This document shows, piece by piece, positions 9,699-19,549 of a stretch of 64,000 nucleotides of DNA; within the stretch, counting starts at the first letter, position 1, and every line of letters starts with the position of its first letter. The stretch spans positions 1-64,000 of the forward strand of contig JAISNP010000109.1 in assembly GCA_031276175.1 (NCBI GenBank), given 5' to 3'. Below the pieces are notes generated by a model. It was not told where the DNA came from and ran no database searches. It saw only the letters and a program-made list of their open reading frames with translations. The DNA comes from Tannerella sp. (GTDB lineage: Bacteria > Bacteroidota > Bacteroidia > Bacteroidales > Tannerellaceae). Position numbers and translations under genes: made by a program.

Positions 9699-12600
9699 TT
9701 AAAAGGCATATTTCAGGCCGAGCTGTATCTGCCACGGGTTTCCGCCCGGCATCACCCGGCCGGCCGAGTTGTTGACCTGATAGATGTACTGCCGGCTGCC
9801 GGCATCGAACCCGCTCACGTTGTACAGGCTTTGTTTGGAAAGCGTCCGCCGCAAGCCTTTTCCCTTGTCGATGAGGTTAGCCACGTTGAAGACGTCTGCC
9901 GACAGTTCTATCCCGTGCGTACGGTAGAGGCGGAAGTTTTTCGTCACCCGCAGGTCCCACACGCCGTAGAAACCGTTCACTCCCCCGTTGCGTTCGGCTA
10001 TTTTCCCGAAGCTGCGGCGGAGGTAATCTTTAAAACCCTCGTCCGTCTCGTCGCTGCTGAGCAGACCGTTCAGCCCCTCGCGTATGTTTTGCGGGGTAGC
10101 GGGATCGTCCGGATCGAAAACGTATGCCAGGTCGTTGCCCGAAACAAAATCGCCGTTGATATTCCCGTTCACCACCGCAGAATAGCGCGTTCCGCCCGTG
10201 CCCGAAAAGCGTACTCCCGCCGTGATGCCGAAAAACGAAGGCAGGGTGCCGAACAGCACAACCTTGTGTCGATACTGCGCGTCTGAATAGCTCATGGTCT
10301 CCATCTCGCGCGGGTCGTCTTTTATCATCCGGTAGAGGGTGGCGGAGTTGGCCACGTTGCCGTTGTACGACGTATTGTCCTTCGAATCGTTCCATGTGTA
10401 GCTTGCGCTGAACTGCCCGTCGCGGAAGTAGCGCCACGTAATGTCCGCCACGGCGGTAAAGGTGTTGATACGCCCGTCGCTGTTCAGTTCGAGCACGCGC
10501 CCCGCTTTGTCCGACTTCCTGCCCGCAGTCCAGTCCGTCGTGCCCCGCTGCGTGCTGATGGTCGATGCCGGAACATACACCCCGCGTCCACCCTCGTTGT
10601 TGAGCGTAAAATACGGCTCGTCCGCCATGTTGCGATCTACATACATGTAGTTGTGTCGCGCAAGCGTAGCGTAGAATGTCACGCCGGCGCGCAGTCGGTC
10701 GGAAAAGAAGCGGTTGTACGACACGTTTGCCTTATATACGGTGGGCAGTTTCGTATCCTCGCCGTTGATGTTGAACGTAGCCACCCGCTGCAGTCCGAAG
10801 CGGTCGAACAGTTCGGCGCCGGGCGCGGTCGCCGGGTCGGCGCGGTAGCCGGCAAAGTCGGGCACGATGCCCAGTTCGCCTCCGTTCGGCGCCGAGCGGT
10901 CGAAGGCGACAACCCGCATCCCGTCGAACTCAAGGTTGTTGACCATCGCGTAGTTGTTCATGTTCGACCCGAAGATGCCTGCGCCGATACGCACCACGTC
11001 TCTCTGCCGGGCGCCCACGTCCCACGTCAGCCGGACGCGGGGCTGCAGTTGCAGCGCGCCCACGCGGTTTGTCGTCTTCAATCCCAGCTCGGAGGTGAGC
11101 AGCGCGTTGTCCGCAGGATCGGAAAAATAAGCCGTGTAGTCGGCGCGCACGCCGGCCGACAGCTCGACCTCGCGCGACAGCTTCATCTGCATCTGGGCAT
11201 AAACCGCCGCGTCGAGCACGTCCTGCTTCACCGTCGGATCCCCCGCCGGCACCTCGCGGGCATAACGGTATGGGCGGTTCTGTTCAAACGCATCCAGACC
11301 GTTGTAGTAAAAGCGACCGTTCATCTCGCTCGTAGCTTTTGAATTGAGATGGGTATACATCACGTCCGTCCCGAAAGTATAATTGATCCTCTCCGCAGAG
11401 AAATACAGATTGTCGGCAAACTGGTATACGTGGTTCACAAAAAGTTCCGGCAGATAGCGCTGCCCGCCGAGCTGGACGGCGGTCCTGTATTCCTTTCCGT
11501 CGATCACGGAAGTAATATTCTCCACTATGGCGCGCGGGATGTTGTCGGCCGGAAGCTGGCTGCCCGGCTGCCCGTGGTCTTTGGTATAAAGATGCTGAAA
11601 CTTCAACTCGTTCATCAGACTTGCGCCGAGCACGGAGCGCAGCGAAGCCATCAGGCTGTTGTCCTGACTGACGTGCGTGCCGTAAACCTCGTAGAGATTG
11701 ATGGCCGTATTGTCGCCGACACCCAGCCGGTTCTCGTCGCGGTTATAATTGTTGCGCACGGTCAGCAGTCCCGTGGCGCCGATTTGCCAGTCGAGGCGTG
11801 CAAAGATGTTGTTCGACGGCCGCGTCTTGTCGAACGACCCCGTCTGCGGCGCGCCGGATACCCCGTACTGCGCGCGGGCTATCTGAAGGAACTTATCCAG
11901 CGTTTCGCCCGAAATCATGTACCGAAGTTCGTCCTCATGGTTCCGTATGTCGGCGATATACATCGGTCGGCGGTCTGTCTGATGCTCCCATAAAACGAAA
12001 TAATGCAGCCTGTCCCTGATAATCGGCCCGCCGAGCGAAAACCCGTACTGCGTAATTGCGTAAGCATCCGAACGCCGGTTGCCCCGCGCATCGTAGCGGC
12101 TCGACAACTCGTCGGCGCGGTGATACGCAAACGCCGAGCCGGAGAGGTTGTTGGTCCCCGAACGGGTCACCGAACCCACGGCGCCACCGCCGGCGCGTCC
12201 GAGCGTCACGTCGTAATCATTCGTCACCACCTCAAACTCGCGGATAGCCTCCATCGACAGCAGGTAAGGGCCGCGGTTCGACGTGCCGCCCGACAGCGGG
12301 CCGCGCGCCGTCATCCCGTCTATCATATACGAGGTCGACGTGGCCAGCTGCCCCGCAAGGCTGCTGCCGTCGCTCAGCGGCGAAAGATCGATCAGCGACG
12401 TGAAATTCCGCCCGTTCACCGGCAACGTCCTTATATCCTTCGGCGAAACCGACGTAGCCTCGCCCAAGCGCTCTATCCCCTTGCGCAGGCTGTTGGCCTG
12501 CACCTCCACCTCGGCAATGGACGTACTCTCCTCGCGAAGCACAAAGTCGACCCGCAACAAATCGCCCTGACCCAGCGTATAACCCGTCCGCTGCTGTCCG

Positions 12601-12899
12601 CCGTATCCGATATACGATACGCCCACGCTGTAAGGCGAACCGAGCGGAAGACGGCGGACGGTATATTCGCCCGAAACATCGGTTGCCGTACCCGCCGTAA
12701 AGCCCGTCGACTCGTTCCTGATCATAATCGTCGCACCGATCACCGGCTCCCCCTCCGCATCCGTAACCCTTCCCGTAACGGATGCATTCGTAACCTGCGA
12801 ATATGCGGACACACATGCCGCACACGCCAGCGCCAACGCCGGCAATAATCGGCATAACAATCTTCCGTAACAATACTTTAGTCCGTTCATCTTTGTCAT
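9699..12899 (-). CDS. Oar-like TonB-dependent outer-membrane receptor
   Basis: About 1066 residues. After a signal peptide comes a carboxypeptidase-regulatory-like (CNA-B type) domain (VTGRVTDAEGEPVIGATIMI), then a plug with YMIDGMTARGPLSGG and a long barrel ending LGLKYAF. The NGRNFTSLIDLSP and EFEVVTNDYDVTLGRAGGGAVG segments are typical of the Oar subfamily rather than SusC. Such receptors sit in the outer membrane and take TonB energy; their substrates are mostly unknown. A TACTTTTG box at 12919-12926 puts the transcription start near 12912, so the track start at 12914 is too early; ATG at 12899 or 12890 is more likely. The small exported protein downstream may belong to the same transcript. 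Confidence 0.85.
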   Translation of the reverse strand: MTKMNGLKYCYGRLLCRLLPALALACAACVSAYSQVTNASVTGRVTDAEGEPVIGATIMIRNESTGFTAGTATDVSGEYTVRRLPLGSPYSVGVSYIGYGGQQRTGYTLGQGDLLRVDFVLREESTSIAEVEVQANSLRKGIERLGEATSVSPKDIRTLPVNGRNFTSLIDLSPLSDGSSLAGQLATSTSYMIDGMTARGPLSGGTSNRGPYLLSMEAIREFEVVTNDYDVTLGRAGGGAVGSVTRSGTNNLSGSAFAYHRADELSSRYDARGNRRSDAYAITQYGFSLGGPIIRDRLHYFVLWEHQTDRRPMYIADIRNHEDELRYMISGETLDKFLQIARAQYGVSGAPQTGSFDKTRPSNNIFARLDWQIGATGLLTVRNNYNRDENRLGVGDNTAINLYEVYGTHVSQDNSLMASLRSVLGASLMNELKFQHLYTKDHGQPGSQLPADNIPRAIVENITSVIDGKEYRTAVQLGGQRYLPELFVNHVYQFADNLYFSAERINYTFGTDVMYTHLNSKATSEMNGRFYYNGLDAFEQNRPYRYAREVPAGDPTVKQDVLDAAVYAQMQMKLSREVELSAGVRADYTAYFSDPADNALLTSELGLKTTNRVGALQLQPRVRLTWDVGARQRDVVRIGAGIFGSNMNNYAMVNNLEFDGMRVVAFDRSAPNGGELGIVPDFAGYRADPATAPGAELFDRFGLQRVATFNINGEDTKLPTVYKANVSYNRFFSDRLRAGVTFYATLARHNYMYVDRNMADEPYFTLNNEGGRGVYVPASTISTQRGTTDWTAGRKSDKAGRVLELNSDGRINTFTAVADITWRYFRDGQFSASYTWNDSKDNTSYNGNVANSATLYRMIKDDPREMETMSYSDAQYRHKVVLFGTLPSFFGITAGVRFSGTGGTRYSAVVNGNINGDFVSGNDLAYVFDPDDPATPQNIREGLNGLLSSDETDEGFKDYLRRSFGKIAERNGGVNGFYGVWDLRVTKNFRLYRTHGIELSADVFNVANLIDKGKGLRRTLSKQSLYNVSGFDAGSRQYIYQVNNSAGRVMPGGNPWQIQLGLKYAF

Positions 12900-12918
12900 T
12901 GTTTTATAATTCATGACG

Positions 12919-12926
12919 CAAAAGTA
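12919..12926 (-). promoter_or_regulatory. -7 box TACTTTTG for the Oar-like receptor
   Basis: On the minus strand TACTTTTG fits TAnnTTTG. Its position overlaps the predicted start region and rules out the longest ORF start. Confidence 0.6.
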
Positions 12927-13189
12927 CGGGGCGGTTATTACGAAACCGTAAACTTAAGGATACGAAAAACGCACATTTCCGCTTTTGCCCTCCACCGCGC
13001 TTTCCGGGAGTTTCGGCAAAGCCGACCGGATTAATGCTTAAACCGGTTGCCGGGGTTGCATTGTGATTCACGCAAGTTCGGCGTAAGAAAAACAGGAGAA
13101 GGCAGGCATCGGAGCGACACAAAGCCGGTTATCCGCGCGACCGTTCGCTGTTGCGCAAATAAATATTGTGGATTTAATGAAGGGAATGC

Positions 13190-13219
13190 GGAGCCCCGTG
13201 AAGGAAATGCCGGGGCTCC
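13190..13219 (-). terminator. Hairpin after waaA
   Basis: A perfect 8-bp stem ggagcccc / ggggctcc with a 14-nt loop lies 52 nt past the waaA stop and before the promoter of the next minus-strand gene. It lacks a long T run. The rest of 12930-13271 shows no gene that I can support. Confidence 0.5.
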
Positions 13220-13271
13220 CATCCGCGTATTCTTACGTCTAAATCACGTGAATCAGAATCAGGAGGATTTC

Positions 13272-14507
13272 CTATTCGAGCTTTAATTCGTCGATAATCT
13301 TTTCGGCGACGCCGGCGTTCCGCTCCACGTAGTTGCCGACGATTGCGCCTGCTTTCCGGCGCCGTTCGGGATGTGCGACAAAATCGTCCGTCAGTCCGGC
13401 AAAGGCCGCCTCGTCCGCCGTCGAAAAGCCGCCGCCGAGGGCAATCAGGTCTTTTGCTTCCTTGAACTTGTGATACTTCGGCCCGAACACGACGGGAATG
13501 CCGTACACCGCCGCTTCGAGCGTGTTGTGGATGCCTTTGCCGAAGCCGCCGCCTATGTAGGCCATTTGGCCGTAGCGATAGACGGACGAAAGCAGTCCGA
13601 AACTGTCGATTATCAGGCAATCCTTTCCTGCGACGGACTGCCTGTTTATTTCCGAGATACGCAGGGAGGGGCGTTGCAGCTTCGACTCGATGTCGAGCAG
13701 ACGTTCGCGATAAATCTCGTGCGGCGCGATGATGAGCTTTATCGCCGGATGGCTGTTGAAATAAGGGATAATCAGGTCTTCGTCCCGCGCCCAGGTGCTT
13801 CCCGCCACGAGCACGGGATGCTTGCCGTCGCCCGCAAACACGTCCAGCATCGGCAGGATACGCGCCTGTCGCTGCACGTCCAGCACGCGGTCGAAGCGCG
13901 TATCGCCGCAGACGCTTACGCGGGTAATGCCGTATTCGGCCAGAAGCTGCGCGGACGGCTCGTCCTGCACGAACAGGCGGTCGAAACACGACAGCGCACG
14001 CCGGTACCACCGGCCGTAGCGTCGGAAAAAAAACTGTTCCCTGCGGAAAATGGCCGAGATGACGTAGGTGGGTATCTTGCGTCGCCGGAGTTCGCTGAGG
14101 TAGTTCAGCCAGAACTCGTATTTGATGAAAATCGCCATGCAGGGATTGGCCAGGTTCAGGAACTTTTTCACCCTGTACGGCGTGTCGAAAGGCAGGTAGC
14201 AAATCACGTCCGCGCCGTCGTAGTTTTTCCGCACTTCGTATCCTGAGGGCGAAAAGAACGTCAGCAGAATCTTGTACTGCGGATACTTGCGGCGTATCAT
14301 CTCCATCACCGGGCGCCCCTGTTCGAACTCGCCCAGCGAAGCGGCGTGAAACCAGATGTAGCGCGCGCCGGCGTCTATTTTTGTGCGCAGGATGCCGTTT
14401 GTATGCCATTGCCCCAGCCGCGTCATCCGCGCCTTGCGGTTGAAGAACGAAAGCAGCGCCGTGAAAAGTGCATACGTATGCAGCGCTAAAGTATAGAGCA
14501 GTGTCAT
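13272..14507 (-). CDS. waaA: 3-deoxy-D-manno-octulosonic acid transferase (Kdo transferase)
   Basis: 411 residues, full length for WaaA/KdtA, a GT30 enzyme that transfers Kdo from CMP-Kdo to lipid A precursor on the inner face of the cytoplasmic membrane. An N-terminal membrane-associating helix (YTLALHTYALFTALLSFF) is followed by the acceptor-side motif WFHAASLGEFEQGRPV, with the general-base glutamate at residue 60. The C-terminal half has SVCGDTRFDRV, LVAGSTWARDE and the donor-binding GGGFGKGIHNTLEAAVYGIPVVFGP region (abridged here). It ends the gltX-waaA pair; the two genes are separated by 3 nt. The organism therefore makes Kdo-containing LPS. Confidence 0.95.
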   Translation of the reverse strand: MTLLYTLALHTYALFTALLSFFNRKARMTRLGQWHTNGILRTKIDAGARYIWFHAASLGEFEQGRPVMEMIRRKYPQYKILLTFFSPSGYEVRKNYDGADVICYLPFDTPYRVKKFLNLANPCMAIFIKYEFWLNYLSELRRRKIPTYVISAIFRREQFFFRRYGRWYRRALSCFDRLFVQDEPSAQLLAEYGITRVSVCGDTRFDRVLDVQRQARILPMLDVFAGDGKHPVLVAGSTWARDEDLIIPYFNSHPAIKLIIAPHEIYRERLLDIESKLQRPSLRISEINRQSVAGKDCLIIDSFGLLSSVYRYGQMAYIGGGFGKGIHNTLEAAVYGIPVVFGPKYHKFKEAKDLIALGGGFSTADEAAFAGLTDDFVAHPERRRKAGAIVGNYVERNAGVAEKIIDELKLE

Positions 14508-14510
14508 ATT

Positions 14511-16025
14511 TTATCCCAGGACGTCGATTGCCCGCCGCAGCCGCCGCAGGGTTTCTTCCTTTCCGATGGCTTCGGTGATGTGGAAAATCTGCGGACCGAT
14601 GCCTTCGCCTGCAAGCGCCAGGCGCACGGCGTTCATGATGTTTCCCAAATGATAGCCTTTACGTTCGATCCACGCCTTTACGTCGGCTTCCGTCCCTTCC
14701 GTATCGAAAGGTTCGCGCGCCTGCAACACCTCTGCCAGTTCTGCCAGTTGCGTAGCGCTGTCTGCTTTCCAGCGTTTCTGGCGCGTTTTTTCGTCGTATG
14801 TCGTCGGTGCGACAAAGAAGTAATGCGTATGCGCCCACAGTTCGGGGATAAAGCAGACCCGCTCTTTCATCATCGCCACCACCTTTTCGACGTATGCGGC
14901 GTCGGCTTCCACGCCGTGGCTTTTCAGTACGGGGGCAAACATGCGGGCTACTTCACTGTTGTCGCACTTCCGGATATACTGTTGATTGAACCATTTGCCT
15001 TTTTCGTAATCGAACTTTGCCCCGCTTTTGCTGCAATGCGACAGGTCGAAACCGTCTATCAGTTCGTCCATCGACATCAGTTCCCTGTTATCGCCCGGAT
15101 TCCATCCCAGCAGAGCAAGGAAGTTGATCACCGCTTCGGGCAGATAGCCGCTCTCGCGGTAGCCCGACGATATTTCGCCGCTTTTGGGGTCGCGCCATTC
15201 CAGCGGGAAAACGGGGAATCCCAGCCGGTCGCCGTCGCGCTTGCTCAGCTTGCCTCCGCCTTCGGGCTTGAGCAGCAGGGGCAGGTGCGCAAACGCCGGC
15301 ATCGTGTCTTCCCAGCCGAGGCAGCGGTACAGCAGCACGTGCAACGGCGCGCTCGACAGCCATTCCTCCCCGCGAATGACGTGCGTAATTCGCATCAGAT
15401 GGTCGTCTACAATATTTGCCAAATGATACGTGGGCAGATGGTCGGAAGATTTATACAGCGCCTTGTCGTCCAGGATAGACGAGTTGATGACTACTTCGCC
15501 GCGGATCAGGTCGTTCACACGAATGTCTTCGCCGGGGTTGATTTTGAGGCGGACGACATACCGCTCGCCTGCGTTCAGCAGCGTTTCGACTTCGCCGGCC
15601 GGCAGCGTCAGCGAGTTGCGCATCTTCATGCGCACGGATGCGTCGTACTGGAAATTGGGAATCTCCTTTCGCCGGGCTTCCAGTTCTTCGGGAGTGTCAA
15701 ACGCAATGTATGCCGAACCGTTGTCGAGCAACCGGTCTACGTATTGCCTGTAAATGCTTTTCCGCTCGCTCTGGCGGTAGGGGCCGCAGTTGCCGCAGTT
15801 GTCGCCGCAACCCACGCCCTCGTCGAAGGGAATACCCAGCCATTTGAACGACTCGACGATGTATTCTTCCGCCCCTTCGACAAAGCGTTGCGAATCGGTA
15901 TCTTCGATACGAAGAATCATTTCTCCGCCTTTTTGTTTTGCAAACAGATAATTGTATAATGCCGTCCGGACGCCGCCGATATGCAGCGGGCCGGTCGGAC
16001 TGGGAGCAAACCGTACTCTTACCAT
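14511..16025 (-). CDS. gltX: Glutamyl-tRNA synthetase
   Basis: Class I synthetase of about 504 residues that charges tRNA-Glu with glutamate. The HIGH signature is PTGPLHIGG close to the N-terminus, and the KMSKS loop reads KLSKRDGD. A Cys-rich insert ([16 protein letters not shown]) resembles the zinc-binding SWIM-like segment of some GluRS. The track start at 16052 adds nine residues; [12 protein letters not shown] at 16025 is the family N-terminus. It is followed 3 nt later by waaA. Its leader (about 65 nt) contains a hairpin. Confidence 0.95.
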   Translation of the reverse strand: MVRVRFAPSPTGPLHIGGVRTALYNYLFAKQKGGEMILRIEDTDSQRFVEGAEEYIVESFKWLGIPFDEGVGCGDNCGNCGPYRQSERKSIYRQYVDRLLDNGSAYIAFDTPEELEARRKEIPNFQYDASVRMKMRNSLTLPAGEVETLLNAGERYVVRLKINPGEDIRVNDLIRGEVVINSSILDDKALYKSSDHLPTYHLANIVDDHLMRITHVIRGEEWLSSAPLHVLLYRCLGWEDTMPAFAHLPLLLKPEGGGKLSKRDGDRLGFPVFPLEWRDPKSGEISSGYRESGYLPEAVINFLALLGWNPGDNRELMSMDELIDGFDLSHCSKSGAKFDYEKGKWFNQQYIRKCDNSEVARMFAPVLKSHGVEADAAYVEKVVAMMKERVCFIPELWAHTHYFFVAPTTYDEKTRQKRWKADSATQLAELAEVLQAREPFDTEGTEADVKAWIERKGYHLGNIMNAVRLALAGEGIGPQIFHITEAIGKEETLRRLRRAIDVLG

Positions 16026-16055
16026 AAGTTTTATTTCAGTTATGTTTAGCATTCA

Positions 16056-16081
16056 AAAACAGGGACGAGTGTCTCTGTTTT
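16056..16081 (-). promoter_or_regulatory. Hairpin in the gltX leader
   Basis: Inverted repeat aaaacagggac / gtctctgtttt (one mismatch) lies between the gltX promoter box and its start codon, with short T runs on both sides. It could be a weak attenuator, but no leader peptide or T-box was seen, so its role is uncertain. Confidence 0.35.
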
Positions 16082-16093
16082 TTTTAAAGACAG

Positions 16094-16101
16094 CAAAAAT
16101 A
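16094..16101 (-). promoter_or_regulatory. -7 box TATTTTTG for gltX-waaA
   Basis: TATTTTTG on the minus strand fits TAnnTTTG, about 70 nt upstream of the gltX start in a divergent gap with pgpH. Confidence 0.5.
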
Positions 16102-16161
16102 GCGTTTTATTTTTTCCTGCTGAATTTTTTTACGTAATTTCGCCGATAAAAACAAACAGAC

Positions 16162-18234
16162 ATGTTTTATATGAAAGCAAAAAAATCAGTCGTACAACCT
16201 GTTATCCTTTTCACCCTCGCGGCTGTCCTGATCGCCTACTTTTTCCCGCGCGAAGGCAAGTTCATTTACCAGTTCTACGAAGGCAAACCGTGGCAATACG
16301 AATTGCTGACTGCGCCTTTCGACTTCCCCGTCTATAAAACCGAAAGCGAAATCAATGCCGGCAAAGACAGCATCCGCGCACAGTTCAAGCCCTATTTCCG
16401 CATGGATATGGAGGCAAAAACGGAACGGATGGAAAGAATAGCGTCGGCAATCAGGCAATCGGCCGACCGGAACAGGCCGCAAACCCAGTGCCTGCAGTAT
16501 ATTGCACGTCAGCTTGACAAGCTTTACAATAACGGCATCCTCCCGGCGAAGGAACTCGAAAACCTGCGGCAGGCGAACCTCTCGCGCGTGTACGTGCTCC
16601 GCGATAATGTATCCGAAATCCGCAACGCAAGCAATTTCAATACGACCAAATCGGCCTACGAAGCGATTGTCCGCAACGCGCCTCCTTCGCAGGACATGCA
16701 GGTATTGAAAGATTGCAACATTGAAGATTATCTGGTCGAAAACCTGTTCTACGACAAAGAGACGTCCGGGAAGATACTGGACGAACAGTTGGAAACCCTC
16801 TCCCCCTCGTCGGGCATGATGCAGGCGGGCGAGCGCATTATCGACCGCGGCGAAGTGGTGGACAGTCATGCGTACAGGACGCTGCTTTCCCTCAAAACGG
16901 TTTACGAAACAAGGGCGGGCAGCCCCGGACAGCGTGCGCTGACATGGTTCGGGCAGTTCGTCCTGATTTTCGGCATCCTGCTTTGCAGCGGGTTTTACCT
17001 CGCATCGTTCTGCCCCGGCATCTTTTATAACCGGCGCAACCTGCTCTTCATCATACTGGGGATACTGGCCACCTGCCTGCCGGCGGAGATTTGCACCGGA
17101 TACGACTTCGTCAGCATCTACGTCCTCCCGTTTGCGATACTGCCCATCGTGGTGCGGACGTTTTTCGATTCGCATACCGCGCTGTTTACGCATCTGATTG
17201 CGGTATTGCTGTGCTCGCTGGCGGCGCCTTTCCCGCACGAATTTTTGATTTTGCAGATTATCGCGGGGATTGCCGTGATTTTCTCGCTGAAAGAGCTGAC
17301 GCAGCGCGCGCAGCTGGTGCGGTGTTCGATATTCATTTTCGCATCCTATACGCTGGCCTACCTGAGCCTCTCGCTCTATCAGGAAGGCGATTTCGGCAAG
17401 ATACGGTGGATCATGCTGCTTTTCTTCGGCATCAATTTCGTGCTGCTGATGTTTTCATACCTGCTCATTTATTTGCTGGAGAAGATTTTCGGATACGTTT
17501 CGACCATTACGCTGGTGGAGCTTTCGAATATCAACACGCCTGTGCTCGGCAAACTGTCCGAGACGTGCCCGGGCACTTTCCAGCACGTCCTGCAAGTATC
17601 CATCCTTGCTTCGGAGGCGGGCGGGCGCATCGGCGCCGATATGCAGCTTATCCGCACGGGCGCACTGTATCACGACATCGGGAAGATGAACAACCCTGCT
17701 TTCTTTACCGAAAACCAGAAAGGAGGCAATAACCCGCACAACGGGCTGCCGTTTGAAGAAAGTGCACAAATCATCATCCGCCATGTGGCCGACGGCGTGA
17801 AGATTGCCGAAAAGGCTTCCATCCCGAAGCAGATTATCGACTTTATACGCACGCATCACGGGACGGGCAAAACCAAGTATTTCTACAATTCGTACCGTAA
17901 CGCTTTCCCGGACATGCCGGTGGACGACAAACTGTTCACATACCCCGGCCCCAATCCTTTTACGAAGGAAACGGGCATACTGATGATGGCCGATTCGGTA
18001 GAAGCCGCGTCGCGAAGCCTGCAGGAATATACCGACGAGACGATCTCCGCGCTGGTCGACAAAATCGTCGACGGACAGATTGCCGACGGATTGCTGAGAG
18101 ACACGCCGCTCACGTTCAAAGATATTGAAATCATCAAATCTTCTTTCGTCGAAAAACTGAAGACGATGTACCATACGCGGATAAGCTATCCCGACGTGAA
18201 GCAGGACACGGAAATCACGACAATGAAATATTGA
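16162..18234 (+). CDS. pgpH: 7TM-HD domain phosphodiesterase, PgpH type (c-di-AMP)
   Basis: 690 residues. One N-terminal membrane helix (residues about 12-28) is followed by an extracytoplasmic 7TMR-HDED-like domain (about 40-260), a block of seven membrane helices (about 265-455) and a cytoplasmic HD phosphohydrolase domain. In the HD domain LSETCPGTFQHV, ALYHDIGKMNNP, IRTHHGTGKTKYF and ADSVEAASR carry the metal-binding His/Asp residues. PgpH enzymes hydrolyse the second messenger cyclic di-AMP to pApA. Start codons at 16162 and 16171 are both possible. The SDR gene begins 17 nt after its stop, suggesting co-transcription. Confidence 0.9.
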   Translation: MFYMKAKKSVVQPVILFTLAAVLIAYFFPREGKFIYQFYEGKPWQYELLTAPFDFPVYKTESEINAGKDSIRAQFKPYFRMDMEAKTERMERIASAIRQSADRNRPQTQCLQYIARQLDKLYNNGILPAKELENLRQANLSRVYVLRDNVSEIRNASNFNTTKSAYEAIVRNAPPSQDMQVLKDCNIEDYLVENLFYDKETSGKILDEQLETLSPSSGMMQAGERIIDRGEVVDSHAYRTLLSLKTVYETRAGSPGQRALTWFGQFVLIFGILLCSGFYLASFCPGIFYNRRNLLFIILGILATCLPAEICTGYDFVSIYVLPFAILPIVVRTFFDSHTALFTHLIAVLLCSLAAPFPHEFLILQIIAGIAVIFSLKELTQRAQLVRCSIFIFASYTLAYLSLSLYQEGDFGKIRWIMLLFFGINFVLLMFSYLLIYLLEKIFGYVSTITLVELSNINTPVLGKLSETCPGTFQHVLQVSILASEAGGRIGADMQLIRTGALYHDIGKMNNPAFFTENQKGGNNPHNGLPFEESAQIIIRHVADGVKIAEKASIPKQIIDFIRTHHGTGKTKYFYNSYRNAFPDMPVDDKLFTYPGPNPFTKETGILMMADSVEAASRSLQEYTDETISALVDKIVDGQIADGLLRDTPLTFKDIEIIKSSFVEKLKTMYHTRISYPDVKQDTEITTMKY

Positions 18235-18251
18235 AAACAGAGATACACGAT

Positions 18252-19007
18252 ATGAAAACGGCATTTATAACAGGTTCGACGTCGGGCATCGGGAAAGCCG
18301 TTGCCCTGCGTCTGGCGCGGGAAGGATTCGGTTTGATTGTCTGCGGAAGGCGGGCGGAACGACTGACGGAACTGAAACGCGCGATCGAAAGCGCCGCGCA
18401 CGCGAAAGTATGCACCCTTTCGTTCGACGTGCGCAGGTACGACGAAGTAGCACATGCGGTAAACAGCCTGCCCGACGAATGGAAAGCGATTGACGTATTA
18501 GTCAACAACGCAGGCCTTGCCGCCGGATTCGACCCGGTTCACCTGGGGGCGACGGACGACTGGGAGAGGATGATAGACACGAATATCAAGGGATTGCTCT
18601 ACGTCACGCGGACAGTGTCGCCCGGAATGGTTGCACGCCGCGCGGGGCATATCGTCAACATCGGCTCGATTGCCGGGCGGAGCGTTTACCCCAACGGCAA
18701 CGTATACTGCGCCACGAAACATGCCGTGGACGCGCTTAGCCGCGGGATGCGGATGGATTTGCTGCCGTATGGCATCCGCGTCACGCAGGTTTGCCCCGGC
18801 GCTGTGGAAACGGAGTTCTCGCTCGTCCGCTTCAAGGGCGACCGTCACAGGGCGGACAAGGTTTACGAAGGCTACACCCCTCTCGCGGCGGACGACGTGG
18901 CCGAAGCCGTCTGCTACGCCGTCACGCAGCCCCCGCACGTAGATATTCAGGATGTGCTCATCATGCCGACGGCACAGGCCGATGCCGGAATGTTCCATAA
19001 AAAGTGA
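18252..19007 (+). CDS. Short-chain dehydrogenase/reductase, YdfG-like
   Basis: 251 residues with classic SDR features: the nucleotide-binding TGSTSGIGKA at residues 7-16, NNAGLA, the catalytic Ser in NIGSIAGRSVYP and YCATK (Tyr and Lys of the YxxxK motif), then CPGAVETEFS. It most resembles YdfG-type NADP-dependent 3-hydroxy acid dehydrogenases, but the substrate cannot be assigned. The track start (TTG at 18231) overlaps the pgpH stop; the ATG at 18252 gives the standard MKTAFITG N-terminus. Confidence 0.88.
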   Translation: MKTAFITGSTSGIGKAVALRLAREGFGLIVCGRRAERLTELKRAIESAAHAKVCTLSFDVRRYDEVAHAVNSLPDEWKAIDVLVNNAGLAAGFDPVHLGATDDWERMIDTNIKGLLYVTRTVSPGMVARRAGHIVNIGSIAGRSVYPNGNVYCATKHAVDALSRGMRMDLLPYGIRVTQVCPGAVETEFSLVRFKGDRHRADKVYEGYTPLAADDVAEAVCYAVTQPPHVDIQDVLIMPTAQADAGMFHKK

Positions 19008-19057
19008 CCGGCGGTAAGCGGTAAATCAACCTGCGTTGGAACGAGATTTCATCCCGT

Positions 19058-19480
19058 CCGAACGGCAAAAACTTTTGCGGGGCGGGACTTTCGCGGACGT
19101 CCGGCGCGGAAGGCAGAAGATAAAAAAAAAACGAATATCGTACTCCACGCCTGATAAGCAGGAAAGGATTTATTTTTCATAGCCTTACGCTTGCGGTGCG
19201 AAGCTAAAACCCACTCCGGATGCCTTAACTCGGCGCCTCTCGGAGTTAACTCCGAGCCGCGCAGAGTTAGCTCCGAACCGCGCGGAGTTAACTCCGAGCC
19301 ACGCAGAGTTAGCTCCGAGCCGCACGGAGTTAGCTCCGAACCCACGCGGAGTTAGCTCCGAACCACGCGGAGTTAACTCCGAGCCTCTCGGAGTTAGCTC
19401 CGAACCCGCGCGGAGTTAGCTCCGAGCCACGCGGAGTTAGCTCCGAGCCGCGCGGAGTTAACTCCGAACGGCAAAAACTT
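19058..19480. repeat. Segment bounded by a 17-bp direct repeat and holding an array
   Basis: The sequence ccgaacggcaaaaactt occurs at 19058-19074 and again at 19464-19480. Between the copies lie a piece of a dispersed repeat (about 19150-19200, ttcatagccttacgcttgc) and the 21-bp array. The direct repeats may mark a duplicated or inserted block. No gene is supported in 19008-19549. Confidence 0.6.
19236..19470. repeat. 21/22-bp palindromic tandem array (module A)
   Basis: Eleven units with the core cGGAGTTAACTCCg or its variant cagagttagctcc, spaced 21 bp with a few 22-bp steps. The core is a perfect 12-bp palindrome in the ttaactcc version. The array ends about 50 bp upstream of the module A promoter. 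An antisense frame (GSELTPR repeats) is open only because of the period. Confidence 0.9.
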
Positions 19481-19521
19481 GGTTGAGGTATCATATCCGA
19501 TATACATTAAAAAAAATACCA

Positions 19522-19529
19522 TACCTTTG
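19522..19529 (+). promoter_or_regulatory. -7 box TACCTTTG of module A
   Basis: TACCTTTGCCGC precedes the leader ORF start by 20 nt, the same spacing and nearly the same sequence as in modules B and C. Confidence 0.65.
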
Positions 19530-19549
19530 CCGCCAAGGCAAATCCGAAC

